A DNA stretch of 64,000 nucleotides from Setomelanomma holmii (taxonomy: Eukaryota > Ascomycota > Dothideomycetes > Pleosporales > Phaeosphaeriaceae), in contig ML978159.1 in the NCBI GenBank assembly GCA_010015745.1, positions 588,771 to 652,770 of the forward strand, written 5' to 3'. Shown in pieces: positions 1 through 10,385 of the stretch. Position 1 is the first letter of the stretch. The number at the start of each line of letters is the position of its first letter. The notes beneath the pieces are model-generated. The model saw only the letters and a program-made list of their open reading frames with translations. It was not told the DNA's origin and searched no databases. The translations under genes and the position numbers were made by a program.

Positions 1-287
1 AATTGTGTACCGATGATGGTGGCTTTGAGCGCCTGCACGAACTGTAATTGCTCCAGCTTGTTCATGCCCGCCTCGCGCTGCGAATTGAACGCGCTACTGT
101 GCTTGACGACGACATTGGTGACTCGAGGCCCTGACCTAACTCGCTGATCGTCAACGTTCGACGCTGGAGTCTCCGGTTCAAATAAGGCGGTCTCGACGCG
201 CGCTGAGTCTTTGGCTGTTGGGTGCGCTGAGGCTTTGTTGACGCTGAGGGCGCTGACTGCAGCTTGCAGGTTGCTGAAGAGGGTCAT
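1..287 (-). CDS. hypothetical protein, 5' end only (runs off window)
   Basis: An open frame of 95 codons begins at an ATG at 287 on the minus strand and continues off the left edge without a stop. The visible N-terminus starts MTLFSNLQAAVSAL, is rich in Ala, Ser and Val, and has no signal peptide or domain that I recognise. It could be the first exon of a longer gene. The support is frame length and balanced composition only; a chance open frame cannot be excluded because the rest is outside the window. The next feature, a broken reductase, lies about 250 bp upstream on the same strand. Confidence 0.45.
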   Translation of the reverse strand, partial: MTLFSNLQAAVSALSVNKASAHPTAKDSARVETALFEPETPASNVDDQRVRSGPRVTNVVVKHSSAFNSQREAGMNKLEQLQFVQALKATIIGTQ

Positions 288-535
288 CGAGGGCAAGCCA
301 AATAGGAACTTGATATAGTTCAAGCAAGGCGGATACTAGATAGGACGAGATTTGCTGACTTTGTGCGGTCGGAAATTTTGTAGTGCGTGAGATTAGATAC
401 AACCGCTTTGACCGGAAATGGTGAAGTGAAGGCAAGGACGACCATTGACCATGGCACGTTCCCTAGACAAGGTCTAGACTGGCAACATGACATGAAATAT
501 GACCTCCGAACTTCCAATTGCAGGATGATATGTAA

Positions 536-1696
536 TTATGTCGTGACCGCATTGTCCTTTGCTTTCTCTAACTCACTCGCCTCGAACTCCCTAACGACCC
601 GCTCACTAGTCTCTTGTCCAATCTGTATGCCAGCACCAACACCAGCCTTCAAGCCATCCGCCATAGCGATTGCAACTTGCTTCATCATGACCATCGTATC
701 GCCAGCCGCAAACACGCCACGAATGGATGTTTCATTGAACATCTGGTTCATGATCTTAACATGTCCGCCCATCGCTGCATCTACAGTCTCAACTCCAAGC
801 TGATCGATAAGATCTTGGGCACGATTCACAGTCATGGGCCTATGCACGAGGAAGCCCAGCGTGACAGGCTCGCAATACTCAAAGTGGACAGTCACACCAT
901 CCGTATGTGACGGCCCGTTGTTGAGTAGTCGAACGATCTTGTGTTGGTCAAGTTTGGCACCAAACGCCCTCGCAACCGTGAGAGCCTTTTGAATCGGTTC
1001 GCCCCTGGGCACAGGATCATTGCTAAAGATTGTGATGCGTTTGTCGAATGCGCTAGCCATCTGGACTAAATGTGCTGACATGGGGCTGTCAAACGACAAG
1101 ATACCAATCGGCGTACCGCGCTGCTCGTACCCATCGCATGCAAGACATTGGTAAATATGCTCAGGCCACTTGTCCTTGTAGCCCTAGATATCGGGCATGA
1201 TATCCTTGGATCCACTCGCAAGAATGAGTTTGCGACCTTCGTATGTCTTGCCCTCGCCATCTTTAACTTCAAAGCCATCGTACTGCTCTTTGCCCAGAAA
1301 CTTCTTGGCTGTATGCGTGATGGTGGCTTGCTGGAACCAGACGGTTTCGTAGCGGGACTCGATTTGCTCGCGGGCAGTGTTGCGGAAGAGGTAGGGGTCT
1401 GTGTGGTCGCGAGAGACTACAGTGTGCATGTGCTTGATGCCTTCGTTGGATTTGAGGTCGGAAGGCCATGGTATCGTGTAGTCGGGTTGGTCGAATTTAT
1501 CAATTGACGAATATTTGATGGAATTGCTTGCTCGTGGTTCTGATGTGTCGTTATGTGTGAAAGGCCTTCGGCGCCGATTCAAATTATGTATTATTATCTC
1601 CGTAAAAAGGCACCGGAGTTTACTCTTCTCGGTCCATTGCGCGAATATAAGGACTCTCACATCGTGGATACTGTCCGAGTTGCTCGATAACAGCAA
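536..1696 (-). pseudogene. thioredoxin-reductase-like flavoprotein, broken
   Basis: The reading frame matches the fungal thioredoxin-reductase-like family (GliT-like pyridine nucleotide-disulfide oxidoreductases): a KHMHTVVSRDHTDP segment, a LILASGSKDIMPDI strand, the redox pair CLACDGYE (CxxC), and the C-terminal FAD motif GVFAAGDT. Two lesions are visible. An in-frame TAG at 1184-1186 separates the DIMPDI segment from GYKDKWPEH, where the family is continuous and usually has an acidic residue; there is no GT donor around it, so an intron does not explain it. Upstream of about 1480 the N-terminal FAD-binding GxGxxG segment expected of the family is absent on this strand; unrelated sequence takes its place. 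The 3' two thirds (536-1183) remain open to a normal stop. Most likely a recent pseudogene; a sequencing error could explain the stop but not the missing N-terminus. Confidence 0.7.
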
Positions 1697-4654
1697 CTAT
1701 GAGTGATCGAAATGTCTCCGAAGGTTCAGTGTACGAGGCTCGTCGTGGTGAGGAAGAGTATCTGAAGCTTGCGGTTGTGCATCGCGAAAGTCTCCGAAAG
1801 TCTCCGCCGTGGGTACGATATAGAACAACCAGTAGCAGTTGGCAAGAGCGGACAGTCAGCAAGATTTGCTATTCCTACGAGATTTGGTGCTGGAGTATAC
1901 ATTAAAATTCGAAATATGGATCACTTTGTACACTTGGTTGGGGTACTCTACGCATGGGCCAGTCACAGTCAGTTGACCATCCCTCCCGCCTAGATCATCA
2001 ACGTGAACATCTACATCATTGTTCCGAGGAGATTTTGCGTCGCATTCAAATTCAAGCGGATCGAGTATCCCAAATTTCTTCTCAATACTGTCGGGATCGC
2101 AATAGTACTAACCAGGCTTCGAAGTACACCCAGAGCATGAACTCGACTCACTGACATCGTCCATCATGACGACGACAAACTGAGACAAGATTGATTGGGG
2201 CCAAAGTCATTCATCAGCCGGAGCTTTCAATAACTGCTCGAAATTTCGGTACGCTCCTCTGTGTCGATGGCGAGCATCTTCGCATTGGGCGCCAGCAAAG
2301 TGGCAAATTAGGAGAAGGAAACCCTCATTCAGGGGTTAAGAAGGCTGCTACGGCCATCGCATTGAACATCAGCCTTTGTGCCTACACGAACTGCCGACTG
2401 TACCACAATTACAGGACGCTCGAGGACCGGACGTCGTCGATCGCGATGGCTTCATTTCACCAACGCCACAAACTGTCAAGGTGAAGCGAAATGTGACAGT
2501 AGCCATTCTCATCACATCGCTGCCGAAGCCTATTCGTCGCCTTAGACAGCAGCCCAAGGAGAATTTGAAATGCAACGGTCGGAAGAAGAAAGCCACTTGC
2601 TCCACTCTTCCTGCCCAGCGGCCCAGCGGGTTGGTGTGGCAAGTAGAGCCGAAGCGTCGTGCCGTGCGGAGCGGGAGCAGAGACCTGTGCTGATCTGCAG
2701 TGCGCGGCACAGGGAGATGCTGTGTAGATCAAAAAGCGTGATTTTGGGTTTTAGTTAGGTTTGATGCTGATGTCGAGGTTACAAAGGGCGTATCCCTACT
2801 GTTGATGCTGACGAATGCGGGCCGCGTTCCCAGGGGAGAGTTCTCGAGCGGTATGATGTGGACTGCGTTCTTGATCCAAATGGGTTTCACCCCAGGTTTT
2901 CAAACGAAGACAGAGATGGCCTGAGGTGGCTCGACCGAGTTCGAAGCCGACGTAGAGATCCGTGGAGCTCAGAGAGGCTGGGGGATCGAGACGATGAGCG
3001 CTACAAAGATGATGGTCGCCGTCCAATTGGCAAGTAAAGGTGATGTTGAACGGCAAAGACGCTGGGACCATCTCATGTGGGCCCGGTCCCAGCTTCGAGA
3101 CCATACCCCACCATTTGCTGGACCCACTGATACGAGTGTGATAAGTGTCCTTTTCTTCAGCAAATGTTGTGATGTGGTGGCTGACTGACTGACGCGAACA
3201 TGAGAAAAACAAAGTGAATCAACGTCCACTAGAAGACGTGGGGTACATCCGGAACACAAATGCGAAAGATGGGTACGGCTAGTGTATGCGTGGAGCGTTG
3301 AGAATCTAGTCGGAAGGAGCATTAAGAATGCAGTACGTACATGCTCCCAAGGACCGGGGTATGCTCAGTCGGGGGGCGACGGAAAGAATCCGAAGGCTTT
3401 TCTTAGCAAGGAGGTTCCAGGTAGGAGAGACCCTAACCATCTTGCTAGTCGAGCTTTTCGCGTCTTTCCAGCTTACACAGGCTCCGTATCGATTGTGGGG
3501 AGAAGTCCGGTATGATTGATAGGCAATACGAGCACTACCTATTGAGCCAATGCTGGTGAGACAAATTCAGGTACAAAATGCCGTACCTGGCTCAGACTCG
3601 CTTGGTCAACATGCTTACCGTGCCTTTTCCCTGGGACCTAGATGGCTTGCTGACGCTGATGATTGGGAAGGTCGACGCGCACGAAGGACGTCATTTTTTG
3701 CGAGGTAGCTGCCGCTTTGGAAGCCACGAGGGTGTAAGGGCAGCGTCTGCGCGTCCCTCTCTGCCGTTTTTCGCTAGGTTAGGATGGTCATCACAGTCCT
3801 AAGCGATTGAGCAAAGTAATTCGCTAGACGTCAAAAGGTTGAATTGACGTTGGATCTGGGGTCAAGGATCCTCGAAAGATGATTCGCGCGTGTAAATGGG
3901 ACTTCCGTTGGCGCTAGTCCCATCGTGGCAGACTTGTAAAAACACACCCGCGAAATAATCGACGAGCACGCGACTATCGCGTGTCCCTAGACACGACAGC
4001 TGTTATGTTGACACTTTGGGACACTCCAGGTAAGCCTCTGTCTTTCCGCAGTATCGGTTCATCTTCCACAACGCCATTCAGGTCAAGAGCTGGGGCGACA
4101 GACAGCGCGGCTCGACCGTAGGGGCGTTACCTGACCCCTGCTTCTGTATCGCGATTGGCTGATCCCGCATGATCTGGTCGCCATCCGTGATCCAACCAGA
4201 ATGCTGTAACAGTGATGTGCCTGTGCCTCAAAGGCAGAGACCCACATTGGCTCGCTTTGTATTGGAAGCCGCAATATAAGTGACTTTTGCTCTGGCAAGT
4301 CACGTTGCGTAGTTGCTCAAGGCCGGGAAAGGGTACCTGGACGGTTGCGAGGGAGCGGCTTCTCAGCCAGTACCCGGAGACCCTGTTCTAGGGCCATGCG
4401 AGTGCTCCAGTCGTACATGAGAGAAAGCCTTTCGGCTACTTCGCGTACTAAGGCCCGCTCAGCAATGGCGAATCGAGCCCTTGCCGGCGCAGCTGGAGCT
4501 CGCCAGGGGAGTACAAGAGTTGCCCCCATCATGACGGATATATCTGCATCCTCAGTCCCGTGCATCTGGGAACTGGTGATGCTCCAACTTCATCCTCGAC
4601 TCGTCAGCACCTGAGGTACACCGTCAGTACTTCGCACGTCCCATCATCGTCACC
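1697..4654. other. gene-free stretch
   Basis: About 3 kb with only short overlapping frames on both strands, none with a recognisable motif, signal peptide or convincing splice sites. I see no terminal repeats or transposase-like frame. It separates the broken reductase from the rhodopsin-domain gene, and the last few hundred bases probably hold that gene's promoter. Confidence 0.5.
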
Positions 4655-5907
4655 ATGCGCTCCCCACCGCCAGAGGTCTTGAAGACATGGCCCAAGCCCA
4701 ACTACATCAATCCAGTCACCAGGGGAGATACACTGATGATTGTGGAATTGACATTGTTGCCCATCGCTATGATCATCGTCTTCCTTAGGATGTGGGTACG
4801 GATAGCTTGGCTACACAAGTCGTGGTATGATGACTATCTGATGATACTGGCCATGGTACGTTCGACGTCCCGGAAACACCGAGTGGCAACGCTGACACCT
4901 GCCAGATCTTCTCTATCGGAACAACAATACTAGTAATTATGGCGTCCCAACTGTATGGGTGGGACCGTCATGTCTGGGATGTGCCGCTCGCGACTTTGGA
5001 GACTGGAAGACAGGTACGACCATGTACTACCAGTGTCACCGTAAGCTGAAGCTGACTATGGCTAGGCGTCCATGGCTGGCCAAACATTGTTCGTCCTTGC
5101 CTCGAGTACCGTGAAGATGTCCATTCTTGTGTCATACTTTCGCATCGCACCTGAGAAGTCGCTGTTCCGAAAACTCGTGTGGGGAACATTTGCGCTCGTC
5201 TTCGCCGCATTCGTCGTCTTTCTCGTGGCTCTGTGGGTACAATGCATGTATGTACGCCCTGTTCGAGGTAACTGAATGATGCTGACTGCTGCAGACCCAT
5301 CTCAAGTTACTGGAAGCTCGTGTCTGATCATCGCGACTGTATTCCCGAGGGTCCGCCGCTGGTCGTTCAGTCTACGCTAAACGTGGTCACCGACTTCATG
5401 ATTTACGCCTTGCCAATTCCGACTCTCTTCTCGCTCTCACTTCCATGGAATCAGCGCATCGGACTGATCGTCCTCTTCTCCGTTGGTGGTGTCATTGTCG
5501 TCGCCGGGTCATTTCGCGCTTACTGGATCCATTACACGCTGTATGAGACCTACGATGCAACCTGGGAGGGCTACCAAATATGGGTGTGGACGGCCGTCGA
5601 AACTAATGTCGGTGTCATATGTGGCTGCATCCCCGCTCTGAAGCCGTTGCTCTTTCCGACTCGCGCAAGGCAACAAGGATCCAAGTACGCCAATGGTTCG
5701 AACCACAGCAGAAGAAAAGAGAAGATCACACCAGTGATCGACCAGGTCGAAATGGACACGCGGAGACTCACCGACAACGATGAGTCGCGCCCGGGCACAG
5801 CAGCTCAGCCACATCAACTTCCGCCTGCGCGGCGGCCAATGAGTGGCGATACAGATAAAAGTCGCTTCGATCTTGATATCGAGCAACAAAAAGCTTACAT
5901 GTACTGA
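4655..5907 (+). CDS. rhodopsin-domain integral membrane protein (fungal seven-TM)
   Basis: Four exons: 4655-4855, 4906-5013, 5066-5247 and 5295-5907, giving 367 aa with all phases consistent. The introns are short (50, 52 and 47 nt) with GT-AG ends. The protein begins MRSPPPEVLKTWPKPN and shows seven hydrophobic helices, among them IVELTLLPIAMIIVFLRMWV in exon 1 and IGLIVLFSVGGVIVVAGSF in exon 4. Family hallmarks are LHKSWYDDYLMI after the first helix, the STVKMSILVSYFRI helix, and the QC...PISSYW motif that spans the third intron. The polar C-terminal tail (RREKITPVIDQVEMDTR, then Pro-rich) is cytoplasmic by analogy. This is the large fungal rhodopsin-domain family found near the plasma membrane; it lacks the retinal-binding features of true opsins and its ligand is unknown. 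Confidence 0.88.
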
Positions 5908-7557
5908 TGGTACAGTGCTTCTTTCCTTTATCTTTTATAATATGCGCAAACTTAGCGTGCAGCGTTTAGCGCCTTTGCAGCCAGTAGATTTCCTCTGGGT
6001 CACTCCTGCTCAAACTTATTTTCCAATATCTGTTTGCGCCGGATTTCATTGCCAATATTCGTGAGAAAATCACCGGTGGGCGGCTGTCTCATGTTTTACC
6101 ACCTCTCATTTCTTCCGTGGCGGCTAAATTGCTTCAGCATACCCAATCTCTTTCCTTGTGAGTTTGATAGAGGCGCTTATGCTCGGTTAGGTGTCAATGC
6201 CATCACGTCAATTCAATCTTCCAGTCTCTTCCGTCCCGGATCGACTTCTTCCTCCTTGTCGCCAACCGAGTTCCTGGTGGCAAGTTGCTTGGTCGCGGGC
6301 ACGTTATGATCGAAACCCGAAACGCGTCATTGCGACTTGGGTGCGAGCGCGCACGAGCTCGAGCGCGAGCTACACCATCCCTGGGGATATCGGTGCACTT
6401 ACTCATTTCGGCTTCATCATTGATATTCTCTTCAAGAGCTGTGAAGTGTGGTCCGTCGTCAATGTGGGACGTTGATGTCATGGAGATCATGCTGTCAAGA
6501 TCTCAAAGTCTGTTACGGAGGACCGGACAACACGGTGGTCGAACCTCGAACTTGGTGCGGCAGCCCATGACTTTTCATTTCGTTTGTTTTGTTTATCACC
6601 GTGCGTGTTCCGGTCTGACATGAGCCCATGATGTCACTCTCGTGATGCACACAGGCTTGGGCAGTCGCTTTTGCACACGTCTTTCTCTGGTCGCAATTTC
6701 GGCCGGCGACAAGCTGGTCAAGGACATCGCCACGGCGGGAGAGTGAGTTGTCAAGGCGCCAGACGGGCCAGCGCAGCCATGGTCTTCCGCTCAGAATGAC
6801 GTCCAGTCCCGCCTCAGACGGTGAAGGTGTCGGTCGAGTAAGTCGGGCAACAAACAGTGTCAGACAGCGAAGCCAGGCACCAGGCGCCTAGAACTGACTT
6901 TCTATTCTTTTCGCAGCGGAGAAGTGCAGGGCATGGAGGCTTTTGAAGAGTCAGGGACCAGCCATCCCGATCCAGCTGCTTGGGCCAAAACGTGGCGCAG
7001 GAGGCTAGGGCTGAAAAGGATGCCTCGGTCCCAAAAGTCCGGCTGCAATGCACATCGCATGCAGCATGACGCCGCGAAGACAGCTGTACAGCTCACCGAC
7101 TCCACGCATTTGTGAGCTTATCGATTACACCTCCATCGGCTGATGACTTCGTGCCCTTGCTTCACCGAGCGGGGACGAGCATGACGGGCATCATGGGGCA
7201 TGTCGTGCAATCGCTGTCACAGCGTTGCGTTGCCTGGCCTACAAAATAATTCAAGGGGAAAAATTAAGTCCAACAGCCACGCCTCGAGCGCACGACCGGT
7301 CTGCCATATCGGTTAATGCTCCCGTGTCAAACTTCACTGAAAAGGGCTGGAGAGCGAGCTGGCGCTTTCACTAGGCCTGCTTCCTCCTCTCTGCCATCTG
7401 TGCGTTGGCATGCCAGTATGCACGGATGCACTCGCATCATTCACGAAGGAAGCGTGAGTTTGTCGCCCTAGGTATTATTATAAGCTCCGCGCTGCAGGTA
7501 CTTGTACCTTTTCTACTCTACTCCAATTGAAATCCAACCCCATATTATTGCGCAACA
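5908..7557. other. intergenic region
   Basis: Contains the 3' flank of the rhodopsin-domain gene and the promoter of the downstream flavoprotein. An alternating Arg/Ala-coding GC-rich patch (GAGCGCGCACGAGCTCGAGC) lies near 6343-6371. A TTATTATAA element near 7475, about 80 bp before the next ATG, is a possible TATA signal. No coding frame is convincing. Confidence 0.4.
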
Positions 7558-9155
7558 ATGTTGTCGTTACTACCACTGCTCGCGCTCTTCACTCTAACCA
7601 CCGAAGCTGCTCCAACACGACGCCATCATCCAGAACCGAAGCCAGTATGCATCATAGGCGCAGGTCCGGCAGGCCTATCTGCAGCAGCAAGACTCGAGGA
7701 CAAAGGCATCCAAGCCATGATTTTTGATAGTCAAGCAGAAGTTGGTGGTAAATGCCAGGCCTGGTACGATGAAAAGTATGTGTTGCACAGCATTCCGTAA
7801 GCGCATTAGACGCGGCTGACCACCCACCAGCGACATCTTCCATCCGCTTGGCGCCGCCTTCTTCTCAAACGCAACCTATCCCGAAACCCTGAAAGTACTG
7901 AACCAAACCGATGTTTCGATCGCACCGTTCAAGCTCGCCGGTGCGCGCGAGATGTTTCGGTACAATTACACAACGGGTTTGATTGATGCGAATCCTGCTA
8001 TTGCGCCGCAGTTCTATGCCGCAGTATCTGCAGAGATTCCGCGATACATACAGCTGTGGACTCAGCGTTTCGCACCAATCAGTGCAACAAACTACAAGGT
8101 ACAATATGCGCGCAACGTTGCACGCAGCCGTTGAACTAACGCGACTTCAGAACGGCGTGCCAGAAGAATTCACTGTAGCAGGCTCAACATGGTTCCGCGA
8201 AAACAACTTCACCGCCCTCCCGATCCTCCTCGTCAATCCAGTCGCACTGTATGGATATGGAGACATCAACATTGTTCCGGCGGTACGTCACATGTCCACC
8301 TCCACACTTCGCCTTGCAGGGGTTGTGCATACAAGCGCTAACACGTGACAGCTCTACATCCTCCAATACTTTACCCCTGACATCCTGACCGCGTTCGTCG
8401 GCTTGCACGACGTCTACTACACCGACTTCCACAAGATCTTCGTCGAGTACGCCAAGAACAAGCTCTGCAAGACGCCCATTCACACGTCCGCTGAAGTCCG
8501 CTGCGTCGACCGCTCCGGCGACAATCCCATTGTTACCTACACCCAGCCCGACGGCAACTACGTCAGCTGGAACAAGCAAGAATGCGCGTCCGTCATCTTC
8601 GCATTCCCGCCTAGCATCGCTAGCCTCGAGCGCGCGGGCATCGATCTCACGGAAGAAGAGTACAACACGTTCCACAACGTAACCACGCACCAGTACTACA
8701 GCTCCGCCGTGGAGCTCGAGCTGCCATTTGGAGTATCGTACATTGCCAACACGACGTCGCCCGCACTACCGCCGCCCAACGAGGGCGAACCCGTGGCCGT
8801 TCTGCATCTGAGCGAGCAGTCCAACGTCTCTGTCGCATGGTCATGGGGTCCGTACGAGTTCCAGGCCGAGGAAACGGCACGCCGCCTTCTGATCGAGAGC
8901 TTGTCCAAGATCAACAAGGATCCGCGCAATGCGACGCAAGAACCTGTCCCGCTGACTGATTCGGATGTCAAGGCGTTCAGGAAGTGGGATTACTTTCCGC
9001 ATTTTGGCCCAGATGCGCTGAGCAACGGCGCGTATGAGAAGCTAAATGCGCTCCAGGGGTGCAAGAAGAGCTATTGGGCCAGCGGGCTCAGTGGTATGGA
9101 GATTGTTGAGTGGGCGATTCGTGGCGGGCAGGACGTGATTGATTCGTACTTTTAG
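7558..9155 (+). CDS. secreted FAD-dependent amine-oxidase-like oxidoreductase
   Basis: Four exons: 7558-7775, 7831-8098, 8151-8282 and 8352-9155, giving 473 aa. Residues 1-18 form a signal peptide (MLSLLPLLALFTLTTEA). It is followed by the Rossmann FAD-binding motif CIIGAGPAGLSAA (about 31-43) and the second flavin motif EVGGKCQAWYDEN (about 61-73), as in NAD_binding_8/amine-oxidase family proteins. The C-terminus ends in GLSGMEIVEWAIRGGQDVI, the usual last FAD-contacting helix. Several N-glycosylation sequons are present. The closest named relatives in my memory are annotated as beta-cyclopiazonate-dehydrogenase-like, but no cyclopiazonic acid pathway genes lie nearby, so the substrate is unknown. 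Length and motif order are typical of the family. Confidence 0.85.
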
Positions 9156-9677
9156 GCATGGTACGGTCAGCACCCACGTTCGCTGACCACACGCCGCAGA
9201 CGACGAAGACGAAGGCGGAGAAGAAAAGAAAGACCAAAAACAGGGACGGCACCATCTGACTTTACGACCTACAGCATGACGACGACATTTGCAACGATTA
9301 CGGCTGGCTTTTTCGATTTTGACACTTAGACATGATTCCCCGACTTCGATGTCATGATCACACGACACGTCCTTTTACGACATACCTACGACTATGGAAA
9401 ATGGTTAGCGGGTTGGCATATTACTGTGGACGATACACGATTATGACACATTGCCTGGCATATGCATATATGGTAGGCTTTTAATGGTAATAGCTTGTAG
9501 ATTATTGGTGTTATAGATAGTTCTGAGGCAGAGTGGAGGGATATGTAGATAGTTGAATGAGAGACTGGTGTGGACATATTAGTCTGGTCTGGTGATAGAA
9601 ATGACATTCTTCCATAACACCTCTGAAACGCTATCCATGCAGGCAAAACCTTGATGCTAACCCAGTCCAAAAACAAT
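9156..9677. other. 3' flank of the flavoprotein gene
   Basis: Non-coding sequence after the oxidoreductase stop. No conserved frame is seen. The final bases include five A residues at 9669-9673, which read as a TTTTT Pol III terminator for the minus-strand tRNA-like unit that follows. Confidence 0.4.
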
Positions 9678-9827
9678 TGGGCACGCAGCGACTCGAACGC
9701 AGATCTCTCACATCACCCCTCTTATCCAAAGGCAAGAGCGCTTGCTGCAGCAATACTAACCCGAGGGCCTCCCGGCTACTCTGGTGGGTCCCAAGGTGTG
9801 AGCACCTTACCATTTGGCTATGTGCCC
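9678..9827 (-). tRNA. tRNA-like Pol III unit (possible intron-containing tRNA or tRNA pseudogene)
   Basis: Read on the minus strand, a 5' GGGCACA pairs with a 3' CGTGCCC over six of seven acceptor positions, followed by an A discriminator. An A-box-like TAGCCAAATGG follows the acceptor. A T-arm CTGCG-TTCGAGT-CGCTG holds a B-box. CTCAC and GTGAG can form an anticodon stem with about 90 nt between them. A TTTTT terminator lies five bases past the 3' end. The insert would be unusually long for a tRNA intron, and I cannot assign an anticodon with a proper U33, so the identity is left open. It is related to the unit at 21184-21336. Confidence 0.5.
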
Positions 9828-10385
9828 TTGAAATGTACATTGATTGCTTATGTGAGTTGATAGAGAGTGAAGTATGTATAGAGTACAGAAGGTATGGTAG
9901 TAAGAGTGAGAAGTACCCTGTGAGAGATATACCAGGTCAAACGGCAAGTCACGCAAGCAGTTAATGAAAAGGTAAACATGGTAAGGCTCGAGTTAGCGGG
10001 GAGTATAAGGAGTAAGAGCCTGTGACGTGCTCACATCGAGTGACAGTCCGCGTTGTGGTGAGGGCACGCAAGGAACACTAAACGCTTCTGATGACCATCG
10101 AGGGAGGCACGAGAGGCACGAGGGTCGTCTTCATCACAAGACATACGATCGCACAGCAACCCCGTGGGACATCCATAAAACCAAGTACAGCAGTTCAAAG
10201 GTATTAAATCTTGTATTTCGGACTTGCTGCCAAGCATACGCGCGAGGCAAAGTCTAGACGCTCATATCAAGCTCGCCCAGACCAAATGCTACATGCGCAG
10301 CATCCCAAACCATGCTCTTTGTCTAGCCATGAACTCGTAAACTTATTCCTTCTACTCCCGCGAACTATGATACAAACAAGTGCGC
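9828..10385. other. intergenic region
   Basis: Sequence between the 5' end of the tRNA-like unit and the acl2 stop codon. It includes the likely acl2 3' UTR (minus strand). No coding frame is supported. Confidence 0.4.

Noticed and set aside
1590..1670. VRVLIFAQWTEKSK string resembling an SNF2 helicase C-lobe motif
   Set aside because: Only about ten residues match, with no supporting motif before or after; probably chance upstream of the broken reductase.
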